Shown: positions 1-7,577 of the stretch, in pieces
How the letters are laid out: every line of letters starts with the position of its first letter
Position numbering within the stretch: position 1 is the stretch's first letter
Origin: T1SED10-198M sp003554345 [NCBI: Candidatus Sumerlaeota bacterium]
GTDB lineage: Bacteria; Sumerlaeota; T1SED10-198M
Reading direction: 5' to 3'
DNA length: 16,773 nt
NCBI GenBank assembly: GCA_003554345.1
Contig: PWGE01000162.1
Coordinates: 1-16,773, forward strand
Translations under genes and position numbers: made by a program
The notes under the pieces: model-generated
The model's input: the letters and a program-made list of their open reading frames with translations, nothing else
Databases searched by the model: none
Told to the model about the DNA's origin: nothing

Positions 1-588
1 GCCTCCACCAAAATCAAACACTCCCACATTGGTGTTTTCTCCGGCATCAATACCGTAAGATAAGGCGGCAGCTGTTGGTTCATTAATCAGGCGGATAACA
101 TTTAAACCGGCCAGTTTGCCGGCTTTTATTGTTGCTTCCCTTTGGCGGTTGTCAAAGTATGCAGGAACGGTAACAACACCATGATGAATGGTTTCGTCCA
201 GATATTCCTGGGCACAGCTAATAAGATGTTTCAGGATATCTGCGCAGATTTCCTCTGGATATAAAATCGAATCTTCAATTTTAACAGAGGCCATATTGCT
301 GTCAGCTTCCACTACTTCATAGGAAAGGTGAGATGACCAGTTTGTTACTTCAGAATAAAATTTCCCCATAAGTGATTTGATAGAATAAATTGTTCTTTCA
401 GGTTCAATCACCTGTTTTCGACGTGCAATTTCTCCTACAACCGGGGTCATAGAAGAGTCATAGTATACGATAGAGGGGGTAAAATACTTGCCTTCCTTAT
501 TGGGAATAACAGTGGTTTTTCCGTTTTGGGAACAGGCAACTACTGAATATGTGGTGCCCAGATCAATGCCAATAACATATTCTTTCAC
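1..588 (-). CDS. Hsp70 family chaperone (DnaK-like), N-terminal part only
   Basis: This is the ATPase-domain start of an Hsp70 chaperone, which binds and releases unfolded protein segments in the cytoplasm with ATP. The frame is open for 196 codons and runs off the left edge. I see the phosphate-1 motif IDLGTT at residues 8-13, the segment VPAYFDNRQREATIKAG near residues 141-157, the motif NEPTAAALSYG, and the phosphate-2 motif VFDFGGG at the edge, with Phe where Leu is usual. The start is a GTG that overlaps the TGA of the upstream J-protein gene as GTGA, which suggests translational coupling and a dedicated Hsp70/Hsp40 pair. It could be the main DnaK or a specialised paralogue. The substrate-binding domain is outside the window, so this cannot be decided here. 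Confidence 0.93.
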   Translation of the reverse strand, partial: MKEYVIGIDLGTTYSVVACSQNGKTTVIPNKEGKYFTPSIVYYDSSMTPVVGEIARRKQVIEPERTIYSIKSLMGKFYSEVTNWSSHLSYEVVEADSNMASVKIEDSILYPEEICADILKHLISCAQEYLDETIHHGVVTVPAYFDNRQREATIKAGKLAGLNVIRLINEPTAAALSYGIDAGENTNVGVFDFGGG

Positions 589-1307
589 TTTTCATCCTTC
601 CCGAGCATTTTTTTAAGGGTTGATAAAAACCCTTTTTTCTCGGTTTTTTTTTCAGGTTGTAGTTGAACAGCAATGTTTTGGGCTTCCTTGTGGTCGGGAT
701 CCAGGCCCAGCACCTCGTAAGTCCACTTATGTGCTTGACTTTTTGCTCCTACTGTGAGGTATATTTTTGCCAGATTAAGCTTGAACTCTAATCTGAAAGG
801 TTCTTTTTCGATTGCCTTAGTGGCATAACGAATCCCCTCCGAAAGTTTTCCTTTATTATAAATGAAGGTCAGGGCATAATAACTCATATAAGAAGCATTT
901 TGAGAATCCTGGTTGAGTGCGGTTTTGAAAAGATAATGGGCGCGAGAGTAATCCTTCCTTCTCAAGGCTGCCATCCCCTGTTGAAAGGATTCTTCTGCAA
1001 TTAAGGAGCCTCCTTTTTTTGGAGAAGAAGTATGTTTCCGGGAAGTGCTGGATTTCTGTACTTTTTCTTTTTTCCTTTTTCGCAATTTTTCATCGTATTG
1101 TTTTTTCTTTTCGGGGTCTTTTAATGTATTAAAGGCCTGTGTTATAAGGGCAAAAGATTCATTGCCCAGGGTATCCTGCACATCTTCTTTTTGACGGTCC
1201 GGATGATGTTTTTGTGCTAATTCATAATATCTCTGGCGAATTTCTTCGATGGAAGAAAATTCGGGAAGGTTTAAAAGTTGATAATAGTTCTTTTCAGAGT
1301 TGCTCAT
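585..1307 (-). CDS. J-domain protein with TPR repeats (DnaJ-like co-chaperone)
   Basis: A J-domain co-chaperone of 240 residues, expected to stimulate the ATPase of the Hsp70 encoded directly downstream. The J domain covers about residues 7-75, with the essential HPD tripeptide at 35-37 (KHHPDRQ) and a typical helix IV ending in DPEKKKQYDE. A basic linker of lysine, arginine and serine follows (about 76-100). Then come TPR-like helical pairs at about 105-210, including EESFQQGMAALRRKDYSRAH. There is no DnaJ zinc finger or Gly/Phe region, so this is a type III J protein, probably with TPRs that choose the client. I chose the ATG at 1307. The longer frame would need a TTG at 1331. No strong ribosome binding site is visible. 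Its stop overlaps the hsp70 GTG. Confidence 0.9.
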   Translation of the reverse strand: MSNSEKNYYQLLNLPEFSSIEEIRQRYYELAQKHHPDRQKEDVQDTLGNESFALITQAFNTLKDPEKKKQYDEKLRKRKKEKVQKSSTSRKHTSSPKKGGSLIAEESFQQGMAALRRKDYSRAHYLFKTALNQDSQNASYMSYYALTFIYNKGKLSEGIRYATKAIEKEPFRLEFKLNLAKIYLTVGAKSQAHKWTYEVLGLDPDHKEAQNIAVQLQPEKKTEKKGFLSTLKKMLGKDEK

Positions 1308-1348
1308 GGCTTGATTGTTTGGAAATAACAATTAATTTATGTAGTATT

Positions 1349-1354
1349 ATTATA
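1349..1354 (-). promoter_or_regulatory. candidate -10 box for the J-protein/hsp70 operon
   Basis: A perfect TATAAT lies on the minus strand in the divergent gap. It would place a transcription start near 1342, about 35 bases upstream of the ATG at 1307. No good -35 hexamer stands at 16-18 bases; the nearest, TTGTCA at 1377-1382, is 22 bases away. Plus-strand TATTAT hexamers at 1345-1353 overlap it and could serve the kinase gene in the opposite direction. Confidence 0.35.
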
Positions 1355-1375
1355 GGGATAAATCCTGAAAATACC

Positions 1376-2908
1376 ATGACAAAATCCAGAAAAAGTAATC
1401 GCCGTCCTCCCTTATATTCTCTTCGTTTATTGATTGCTATTCCTATTGTTTTCTTTCTGACCACTTTTATTGTGGGAATAAGTTTTTATATTCTTGCTTA
1501 TCATCAATTTTTAAGTCGTCCTACCTTTGAAATGGCTCATATAGAGCTTTTTCTGGAAAAATGGAGAATCCTTTTTGGTGGCCTGCTCCTTCTCTCATTT
1601 ATTATGGGTATTGTTCTTTCCTACTATATTTTATCCCCCCTTCGTAACATTACGAAAAGTTTTCGTGACTTTTTAGAAGGAAAAGAAATGCGTCCTCTTA
1701 ACCTGCAGTCAAAAGATGAACTGGGAGAGTTGAGTAGTAGCTATAATAGTATTGTGCATTATCTTTCTCAGAATACGCTAAGCAGGGAAGCGGTACTTAA
1801 CAGCCTTGGTGCCGGTATTCTTTTCCTTAATCACTCCCTGGAAATCACCTTTATGAATCAAAGTGCCAGGAGAATTTTAAAGTATAAAGGTGCATTGCCG
1901 CTATCGATGAATCGTTTGCTGCCTTTAACAGAAAACTCTAAGCTTTATTATCACCTTGGTCAGGGAAAGAGTGATGCCATTGTTGAAGAGGAAGAGGCAG
2001 AAGTGGTTCTGGCTGATGGAACCAGAGTTTTGATTAAATACTCTATAAGTCGTTTTAAAAAAGAAAACCAGGAAAAAGGAAAAGGAGAACTCATTCTGAC
2101 TTTTAAAGATGTCTTACATTTCGAAAATATCCAAAAACGGATATTACAGGCCGAACAATTAGCCATTGTAGGAGGTCTTTCAGCCGGTATTGCTCATGAA
2201 GTTAAGAATCCCCTGGGAAGTGTGCGCGCTTTAATTCAACTCCTTCTTGAGGATCTGCAGGAAGAAGGAGTGGAAGCTCAATTTGAAGATTATTTTGAAC
2301 GTATTTTTGGGGAAATACAACGTCTTGACAGGGTGATTAATAATGTGCTCTTTTTCTCTCAGATTAAGGACTTAAACCTGAAAAAATTTGATATAAACTC
2401 TCTTGCCAGAAATATAGTCAGGGATTGTCAGAACCAATATCTTGATAAATCAATTAAGGTTTTTTACAATCTTTCACCCCATGTGCATATTTTCTGGGGG
2501 GATGAAAATAAGCTCTATCAGGCTTTTATGAATATTGTCAAAAATGCTTTTGAGATGATGTCCGACCATCAGGTTTTTTCGGTTAAAACGCAGAGTAAAG
2601 AGGTTAAACCCAATATCACGCCTCATTCTTTTATTTTGAAAAATAGTGATTTGAAGTCATCACTGGAGTGCAAAGGCGGGGTAGAGATAATCATAAGTAA
2701 TACGGGCACTGAGATAGACCATGCTATTCAGGATAAGATATTTAATCCCTTTTTTACTACCGAGGATTGTGGGTCCGGCCTGGGGCTTGCTATAGCCAAG
2801 CAGGTCATTGATGCCCATTGTGGATATATAGATGTTCAGAGCAATGAAAAGCGAACTTCATTTATAATACGTCTCCCATTATTTTCTTTAGAAGGGGAGG
2901 GAATATGA
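1376..2908 (+). CDS. membrane-bound sensor histidine kinase (NtrB/AtoS-like)
   Basis: A sensor kinase of 510 residues that should phosphorylate the response regulator encoded next. It has an N-terminal membrane helix (about 16-42), a short outside loop of some 20 residues, a second helix (about 67-88), a HAMP linker (about 86-138), a PAS-like domain (about 140-250) and a HisKA domain with the phospho-acceptor His274 in AGIAHEVKNPLG. The ATPase domain follows, with N box NIVKNAFEMM around Asn390, F box FNPFFTT and G2 box GSGLGLAI at 466-473. The G1 box is degenerate (ISNTGTEI instead of a DxGxG form), a variation also seen in NtrB-type kinases. The ATG at 1376 is the first ATG before the basic pre-membrane segment; the frame upstream lies over the J gene. 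The small outer loop suggests sensing within the membrane or cytoplasm. Confidence 0.93.
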   Translation: MTKSRKSNRRPPLYSLRLLIAIPIVFFLTTFIVGISFYILAYHQFLSRPTFEMAHIELFLEKWRILFGGLLLLSFIMGIVLSYYILSPLRNITKSFRDFLEGKEMRPLNLQSKDELGELSSSYNSIVHYLSQNTLSREAVLNSLGAGILFLNHSLEITFMNQSARRILKYKGALPLSMNRLLPLTENSKLYYHLGQGKSDAIVEEEEAEVVLADGTRVLIKYSISRFKKENQEKGKGELILTFKDVLHFENIQKRILQAEQLAIVGGLSAGIAHEVKNPLGSVRALIQLLLEDLQEEGVEAQFEDYFERIFGEIQRLDRVINNVLFFSQIKDLNLKKFDINSLARNIVRDCQNQYLDKSIKVFYNLSPHVHIFWGDENKLYQAFMNIVKNAFEMMSDHQVFSVKTQSKEVKPNITPHSFILKNSDLKSSLECKGGVEIIISNTGTEIDHAIQDKIFNPFFTTEDCGSGLGLAIAKQVIDAHCGYIDVQSNEKRTSFIIRLPLFSLEGEGI

Positions 2909-4290
2909 GTAAAGTCCGAATCCTTGTGGTAGATGATGAAGAACATTTCAGGTTTTCTGTTAAGCGTGCCCTGGTCAAAAAGGGTTATGAAATTTATGAA
3001 GCTACTGATGGTGAACAGGCGCTCAAGCAAATAAAAAAAATAAATTTCGATCTGGCTCTGGTAGATATACGCATGCCCAGAATGGATGGCTTTATCCTGA
3101 TGAAGCATATTAAGCAAATTCGCCCCTATTTGACCGTAATAGTCATTACTGCTTATGGTTCTTCCCGTGTAGTCCATAAGGCGATTGAAATGGGGGCTTA
3201 TGATTACTTTAATAAGCCTGTAGATTTGAATGAAATACGAATTGTTGTTGATCGTGCCCTGGAAAAACGTCGATTAGAACAGGAAATTGTCAATCTCAGG
3301 GCTCAGATGGAATACACCTTTGATTATACCGAAATTATCGGGCGTAGTGCTTCCATGCAGAAGGTTTTTAAGATGCTTGATAAGATAGTCGATAAGGATG
3401 TGACGGTAATGATTACGGGAGCTAGTGGTACAGGCAAAGAACTTGTTGCCCGGGCGATCCATAAGAACTCCCACAGACGGGATAAACCTTTCATCCGCAT
3501 TAATTGTGTGGCTATTCCTGAGACATTGCTGGAAAGCGAATTGTTTGGCTTTGAGAAGGGGGCTTTTACCGGTGCTGAAAAACAGACAATAGGTAAGTTT
3601 GAAATGGCACAGGGAGGTACATTATTTCTGGACGAAATAGGTGATATGCCTCTAAAGACTCAGGCGAAACTCTTAAGAGTTTTACAGGAAAGAGAAATTG
3701 AACGCATCGGGGGAAAAGAATCAATTCATGTTGATATAAGGGTGCTGGCAGCCACTAATCAAGATCTTGAACACAAAGTGGAAGAAGGAACTTTTCGAAA
3801 AGATCTCTTTTTTCGGCTGAATGTTATCCACCTCGAGGTTCCTTCGCTTGTAGAACGAAGGGAAGATATTCCTCTCCTGGCGGAGTATTTTATTAAATTA
3901 TATCGCCATAAACTCGGTCATCATGTTGAGGGTATTTCTCCGGAAGCAATTGAAATCCTTAAACACTATCATTGGCCCGGTAATATACGCGAATTAGAAA
4001 ATATTATCCAGAGAGGTGTAGTTCTTTCCACAGGGAAGCTGATCACTGCGGATGTGTTGCCTTCCTATATTAAAGAAAAAAGAATGTCTTCAGGTTCTGA
4101 TTCCGTGCTGGAGTATGATCTCGAACAACCTTTTCACGACCAGATGAACCAGGTTATTGAATATTATGAAAAAAAATACCTCCAAAAAATTCTCGAACAA
4201 ATGTCAGGGACTAAAGAAGAGATTGCCCGTAAAATAGGGATCAGTCGTAAGAACCTTTATAATAAACTTTCTAAATACGGTATGATGTGA
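2905..4290 (+). CDS. sigma-54-dependent response regulator (NtrC/AtoC family)
   Basis: A 461-residue transcription activator of the NtrC class, which remodels sigma-54 RNA polymerase using ATP. The receiver domain (about 4-120) has the acidic pair at 10-11, phospho-acceptor Asp54 in LVDIRMP and Lys104. The AAA+ domain (about 140-375) has Walker A GASGTGKE at 172-179, the sigma-54 contact loop GAFTGA at 219-224, Walker B FLDEIGD at 241-247 and the conserved WPGNIRELEN near 357-366. The C-terminus carries a Fis-type helix-turn-helix (about 436-457, ARKIGISRKNLYNKL). All key residues are present, so it should be functional. The ATG overlaps the kinase stop as ATGA, with GGGGAGGG just upstream as ribosome binding site. 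Its targets cannot be read from the window: I found no convincing GG-N10-GC promoter in the gaps. Confidence 0.96.
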   Translation: MSKVRILVVDDEEHFRFSVKRALVKKGYEIYEATDGEQALKQIKKINFDLALVDIRMPRMDGFILMKHIKQIRPYLTVIVITAYGSSRVVHKAIEMGAYDYFNKPVDLNEIRIVVDRALEKRRLEQEIVNLRAQMEYTFDYTEIIGRSASMQKVFKMLDKIVDKDVTVMITGASGTGKELVARAIHKNSHRRDKPFIRINCVAIPETLLESELFGFEKGAFTGAEKQTIGKFEMAQGGTLFLDEIGDMPLKTQAKLLRVLQEREIERIGGKESIHVDIRVLAATNQDLEHKVEEGTFRKDLFFRLNVIHLEVPSLVERREDIPLLAEYFIKLYRHKLGHHVEGISPEAIEILKHYHWPGNIRELENIIQRGVVLSTGKLITADVLPSYIKEKRMSSGSDSVLEYDLEQPFHDQMNQVIEYYEKKYLQKILEQMSGTKEEIARKIGISRKNLYNKLSKYGMM

Positions 4291-4296
4291 GATATT

Positions 4297-4313
4297 TTGA
4301 ATTGTTGATTCAA
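4297..4313 (+). terminator. weak AT-rich hairpin after the response regulator gene
   Basis: An inverted repeat TTGAAT / ATTCAA with a five-base loop begins six bases after the response regulator stop codon. It is followed by an A-run, not a T-run, so it is not a classical intrinsic terminator for this strand. It may stabilise the mRNA 3' end. Support is weak. Confidence 0.25.
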
Positions 4314-4384
4314 TAGTGGTAAAAAAACAATTTATTGAGTTATATTAAAAGGGAAGAGGAAAGTTGACAGATCAATATTTTTAC

Positions 4385-4493
4385 CAGGAGCATCGCTATT
4401 TTGACGTAGCGTCCTGATTATAAGAGAGTTCTGCATGCCAGTACAAGTGCTGATGCCACAAATATTGAATCCGCCAGGGGCGGACTTGCAGAA
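4385..4493 (+). other. dense inverted repeats in the intergenic gap, possible structured RNA
   Basis: The gap 4291-4727 holds no convincing gene, but this part has several nested complementary segments. CAGGA (4385-4389) pairs with TCCTG (4412-4416), enclosing CGCTA (4394-4398) with TAGCG (4407-4411). TTCTGCA (4429-4435) pairs with TGCAGAA (4487-4493). Inside lie CAGTA-CAAG-TGCTG (4439-4452) and the perfect TCCGCC-AGG-GGCGGA (4470-4484). Together they could form a hairpin followed by a three-way junction. GCAT (4433-4436) could instead pair with ATGC (4453-4456), extending the first inner hairpin at the cost of the outer stem, a possible switch. I recognise no known riboswitch or RNA family. 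The strand is uncertain because stems fold on both strands; plus is assumed because both neighbouring genes are on plus. Confidence 0.4.
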
Positions 4494-4567
4494 TAGAGCT
4501 TTATTCCTGTTTTTACAGTGGATTCCTGAATTATATTATCTCAGGGTATTTTTTCAGGGCAACCAGA

Positions 4568-4585
4568 GCCGATTCAGAGATCGGC
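4568..4585. repeat. perfect 6-bp inverted repeat with 6-base loop
   Basis: GCCGAT and ATCGGC flank the loop TCAGAG, and the 8-bp palindrome TCCCGGGA follows a few bases later. Upstream, CCTGA and TCAGG form a further weak hairpin (about 4526-4546) that leads into a run of six T. These belong to the same hairpin-rich gap as 4385-4493. They could be leader RNA structure of the aldehyde dehydrogenase gene or protein-binding sites. Function unknown. Confidence 0.3.
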
Positions 4586-4630
4586 GATCCCGGGAAAGCA
4601 GAACTACACTCATGAAGTATAAGTTTTTTA

Positions 4631-4644
4631 ACAATGTGCATTGT
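4631..4644. promoter_or_regulatory. palindromic operator-like site upstream of the aldehyde dehydrogenase gene
   Basis: ACAATG-TG-CATTGT is a 6+2+6 dyad in a very AT-rich stretch 84 bases before the GTG start. AT-rich hexamers resembling -35 and -10 boxes (TTGTAT at 4641-4646, TTTATT at 4665-4670, 18 bases apart) overlap and follow it. This layout fits a repressor operator over a promoter, but the hexamers match consensus poorly and the regulator is unknown. Confidence 0.3.
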
Positions 4645-4727
4645 ATTATTTGTATTATGAAGAGTTTATTTTCAGAGGGGTGTACTCTTTTGAAGGGTGC
4701 ATAATAAAGAAAGAAGGTGTACAGGTA

Positions 4728-6101
4728 GTGACAGAAAACCTGGGTGTCAGACAGAAAGAGTTTTTTCATTCCGGGCGCACTCGTTCTTATGCCTTTCGTA
4801 AGGAACAGTTGTTCCGTCTGGGAAATACCATTGAATCAAAAGAAGAAAATATTTTGCGAGCTCTGGAAAGTGATTTAAAAAGACCGGCCAGGGAAGTATA
4901 TGCCAGTGAAATTGCTTTTATTCTGGCAGAAATCAAGCACACAATAAAAAATCTTCATCGATGGATGGAGCCGGAGAAGGTAAAAACGCCGCTGGTAGCT
5001 TTTCCTGGCAGGAGTCAGGTTTTACCGGAACCATATGGGTGTTGTGGCATCTTTGCTCCCTGGAACTATCCTTTTCAACTATCATTGTCGCCTTTGATAG
5101 GAGCACTTGCTGCAGGTAATTGTGCCATACTCAAGCCCTCTGAAATAGCCCCGGCTTCGTCAGAGGTTATAACAGCAATGATTAACGATAATTTTGATCC
5201 CTCTTATCTGGCTTCTTTTCCAGGGGGGAAAGAAGAGGCTCAGACCCTGTTACATTTTCCGCTCGATTTTATTTTTTTTACCGGGAGCAGTAAGGTGGGG
5301 AGCCTCGTGATGCAACAGGCTGCTCAGCAATTGATACCGGTTGTTCTGGAACTGGGTGGGAAAAGTCCCTGCGTGGTTACAGAGGATGTTCCTCTGGAAG
5401 TAACAGTCCGTAGAATATTGTGGGGCAAATTTCTAAATGCCGGCCAAACCTGTATTGCCCCCGATTATCTGTTAATACCTTCTGGTATGGTTGAAGATTT
5501 CCTGACAATCAGTCGCAAAGTGCTTTCAGAATTTTATGGCGAAAATCCTCAGGAAAGTCCAGATTATGGTCGCATTATCAATCAGAAACATCTGGAAAGA
5601 TTAATACATGTATCGTCCGGACTTCCCTGTGTTGTGGGGGGACAGGTTGACAGGGAAGATCTGTATATTGCTCCATCAGTTTATTACCCGGTCCATTGGC
5701 ACAATGCCATCATGCAGGAAGAAATATTTGGCCCTTTACTTCCCGTGCTCACCTATGAATCACTTTCGGAAGTAGTGGAGCGTTTGAAAAGAAGAGCCTC
5801 TCCGCTGGCGCTGTATCTCTTTTCGACGTCCCGGCAGAATATCCAATTTCTTACTCAAAATATATCTGCCGGGAGTGTGTGTATTAATGACACCCTTTTG
5901 CAGGTGACAAGCCATCATCTGCCTTTTGGAGGTACAGGGAAAAGTGGAATGGGAAAGTATCATGGATGGTACTCATTTAATGCCTTCAGTCATTATAAGT
6001 CAATTTTGAGGCGTTCTTTTAAACCCGATTGGTCTTTCAGGTATCCGCCTGCTACGATGCCTCTCAGTCGTTTCAAGAAATTACTTCGATTTCTTTTTTA
6101 G
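4728..6101 (+). CDS. aldehyde dehydrogenase, class 3-like (NAD(P)+)
   Basis: Oxidises an aldehyde to the carboxylic acid with NAD(P)+; the natural substrate is not evident. The 457-residue length matches the ALDH3/fatty-aldehyde branch, which is shorter than classical ALDHs. Visible motifs are APWNYPFQL with oxyanion Asn113, LAAGNCAILKPSE (cofactor pocket), FTGSSKVG at 184-191, LELGGKSP with general base Glu208, and NAGQTC with catalytic Cys242. The EIFGPLLPV motif and the LPFGGTGKSGMGKYHG segment follow, and FSHYKS near the C-terminus is typical of ALDH3. The C-terminal end is basic and hydrophobic (FKKLLRFLF), which may allow membrane association. I chose the GTG at 4728, preceded by AAGAAGG about 10 bases upstream; an in-frame TTG at 4641 would add 29 unconserved-looking residues. 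The gene stands alone, with hairpin-rich DNA upstream and a convergent neighbour. Confidence 0.93.
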   Translation: MTENLGVRQKEFFHSGRTRSYAFRKEQLFRLGNTIESKEENILRALESDLKRPAREVYASEIAFILAEIKHTIKNLHRWMEPEKVKTPLVAFPGRSQVLPEPYGCCGIFAPWNYPFQLSLSPLIGALAAGNCAILKPSEIAPASSEVITAMINDNFDPSYLASFPGGKEEAQTLLHFPLDFIFFTGSSKVGSLVMQQAAQQLIPVVLELGGKSPCVVTEDVPLEVTVRRILWGKFLNAGQTCIAPDYLLIPSGMVEDFLTISRKVLSEFYGENPQESPDYGRIINQKHLERLIHVSSGLPCVVGGQVDREDLYIAPSVYYPVHWHNAIMQEEIFGPLLPVLTYESLSEVVERLKRRASPLALYLFSTSRQNIQFLTQNISAGSVCINDTLLQVTSHHLPFGGTGKSGMGKYHGWYSFNAFSHYKSILRRSFKPDWSFRYPPATMPLSRFKKLLRFLF

Positions 6102-6394
6102 TTTTCTTGGTTTTGACACCTGTCATTAAAAATGTTATTGGTACGAAAATACTTCTCCTATTTACGGCAGGTATTTTGTCACTACACGCTTACTGTTGAA
6201 ATGGCACCCGGGAAGGGAAGCTGGAGGTCAGGGCTTTAAAGATTGATGGTATCTGAATCATCGTTTCGCTGCGAACCAGCAAATTCCGATTCTTTAGTTT
6301 TATCTTAAGAATTTACCAGATATCTGGCAAGCTATGACCGGTGTTAATCGTAGTTATATGTGAATCATGTATTTGGGTTGAACAGGAAGGCCCA
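6102..6394. other. convergent intergenic gap without an intact gene
   Basis: This 293-bp gap lies between the 3' ends of the aldehyde dehydrogenase gene and ispF. It holds a small dyad TGACA-CC-TGTCA (6114-6125) and a perfect 12-bp palindrome CCAGATATCTGG (6316-6327). I found no hairpin followed by a T-run in either direction. One plus-strand frame is open for over 40 codons from about 6130, then broken by stops at about 6240 and 6295. It resembles no family I know and may be chance or a decayed gene. Confidence 0.5.
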
Positions 6395-6892
6395 TTACCG
6401 GCGTATCAGTAAGCATGAAGAGTAAGCGGCAATGCCTTCTCCCCTTCCTGTAAAACCGAGCTTTTCAGTGGTAGTTGCCTTGATATTAAGCCAGTAATGC
6501 GGTTTGATAATCCCTGTTAAATTGTCCTTCATTTGAGGAATATATGAGGAAAGGGCCGGCTTTTGAGCGATAATAGTACAGTCTATATTGCTCACTTTCC
6601 AGGCTTGCAAGGAGTCCTGTTTCAACACTTCTTTTAGCAGAAAAAGAGAGGATATGTCTTTTAAGTCGGGATTGGTGTCAGGGAAGAGAACTCCAATATC
6701 TCCCATTCCCACAGCCCCTAAAATGGCGTCAATAATACTATGTAGAAGAACATCGGCGTCAGAGTGTCCCTTTAATCCGTACTCATAGGGTATATTTACG
6801 CCACCCAAAATAAGAGGACGATTCTTCTCCAGAGCATGAACATCAAATCCTATTCCTACAAGTGGAGTGTCAGCTGTTTTTTTTGTCGGCAT
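6395..6892 (-). CDS. ispF: 2-C-methyl-D-erythritol 2,4-cyclodiphosphate synthase
   Basis: Fifth enzyme of the MEP pathway: it cyclises CDP-methylerythritol 2-phosphate, releasing CMP, in a cytoplasmic homotrimer. The 165 residues match the family length. Metal ligands are visible as Asp17 and His19 in GIGFDVHAL and His51 in GHSDADVLLHS. The C-terminal signature ATTTEKLGFTGRGEG lies at 139-153, followed by the usual AAYSSCLL. The ATG at 6892 lies 23 bases inside the end of ispD, so the two are likely translationally coupled. No strong ribosome binding site is seen. It is the last gene of the long minus-strand series. Confidence 0.97.
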   Translation of the reverse strand: MPTKKTADTPLVGIGFDVHALEKNRPLILGGVNIPYEYGLKGHSDADVLLHSIIDAILGAVGMGDIGVLFPDTNPDLKDISSLFLLKEVLKQDSLQAWKVSNIDCTIIAQKPALSSYIPQMKDNLTGIIKPHYWLNIKATTTEKLGFTGRGEGIAAYSSCLLIRR

Positions 6893-7577
6893 AGTATTGA
6901 GCCCAGAGTAAATCTTCGGGATAAGTAACTTTTATATTAGTATATTCTCCATCAATCACTTTGACTGGTTGATTGGTTCTTTCTAAATAAGCTGCCTCAT
7001 CACTGCAAGCATATTGGTCGTTTTTTTTCATGGCATCATAAAGAACCGGAGTATCAAAACCCTGGGGTGTTTGAATTAAACGCAATCTATCCCTGTTTAA
7101 TGTCGTTGTGACAAAATTGGTGGCGTCAATTTCTTTGACGGTGTCACGGATAGGAAGGGCTGGGATACAGGCTCCATATTGAATGGTGTTTTTCATTATT
7201 TTTTCAATAAGGGCGGCACTTGCAAAAGGCCGAACGGCGTCATGAATAAGAACATATGAGGCAGTATTGAGGCATTTTTCCAGGGCATTTTGCACTGATT
7301 GAAAGCGCTCTTCTCCTCCATAAACCACTTCTAAGTCAGGATATTTCTTTTTTTGCAGGAAAGGATGCCAGTATTGTTCGTGTTCTGGTTGAACAACGAG
7401 GAAATGTTTATTAAATCGTTCCCAGACTGGTAGAAAATTTTTCAAGGTGTATTCTACAATGGTATAAGAAGTATTTAAAGCCTGGTATTGTTTGGGGCGG
7501 GCACCCTGAAAACGTTTCCCTCTGCCAGCCGCTACAATGACAAGGTTAAAAGAATGATCAGGGGTTGATACGTCCAA
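6870..7577 (-). CDS. ispD: 2-C-methyl-D-erythritol 4-phosphate cytidylyltransferase
   Basis: Third MEP pathway enzyme, joining CTP and MEP to give CDP-methylerythritol. The CTP-binding loop AAGRGKRFQGARPKQY is near the N-terminus, where Arg and Lys contact the triphosphate. HDAVRPF, the LPIRDTVK segment, LNRDRLRLIQTPQGF and CSDEAAYLE follow, all typical of IspD. No ATG is available before the loop. I chose TTG at 7577, eight bases after GGGAG (7586-7590), giving 235 residues; another TTG at 7592 is possible but lacks a ribosome binding site. The gene overlaps the end of the PIN-TRAM gene by 20 bases and ispF by 23. In some spirochaetes IspD and IspF are fused; here they are separate. Confidence 0.95.
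   Translation of the reverse strand: MDVSTPDHSFNLVIVAAGRGKRFQGARPKQYQALNTSYTIVEYTLKNFLPVWERFNKHFLVVQPEHEQYWHPFLQKKKYPDLEVVYGGEERFQSVQNALEKCLNTASYVLIHDAVRPFASAALIEKIMKNTIQYGACIPALPIRDTVKEIDATNFVTTTLNRDRLRLIQTPQGFDTPVLYDAMKKNDQYACSDEAAYLERTNQPVKVIDGEYTNIKVTYPEDLLWAQYYADKKNS

Noticed and set aside
4364-4392. Perfect -35 hexamer TTGACA at 4364-4369
   Set aside because: No acceptable -10 hexamer lies 16-18 bases downstream, so I do not call a promoter.
4435-4704. 89-residue plus-strand frame with AAGAGAG six bases before its ATG
   Set aside because: It starts inside the hairpin-rich segment, has no recognisable domain and a random-looking composition (FRDRRSRESRTT). It could at most be an upstream open frame; not listed as a gene.
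4361-4727. RNase P RNA, SRP RNA, tmRNA or a known riboswitch in the gap
   Set aside because: A GAGGAAAGT-like stretch and GC-rich hairpins occur, but the conserved cores of these RNAs are missing.
6197-6212. TGGCAC resembling the -24 element of a sigma-54 promoter
   Set aside because: The required TTGC at -12 is absent. No gap in the window shows a convincing GG-N10-GC promoter for the local NtrC-type regulator.
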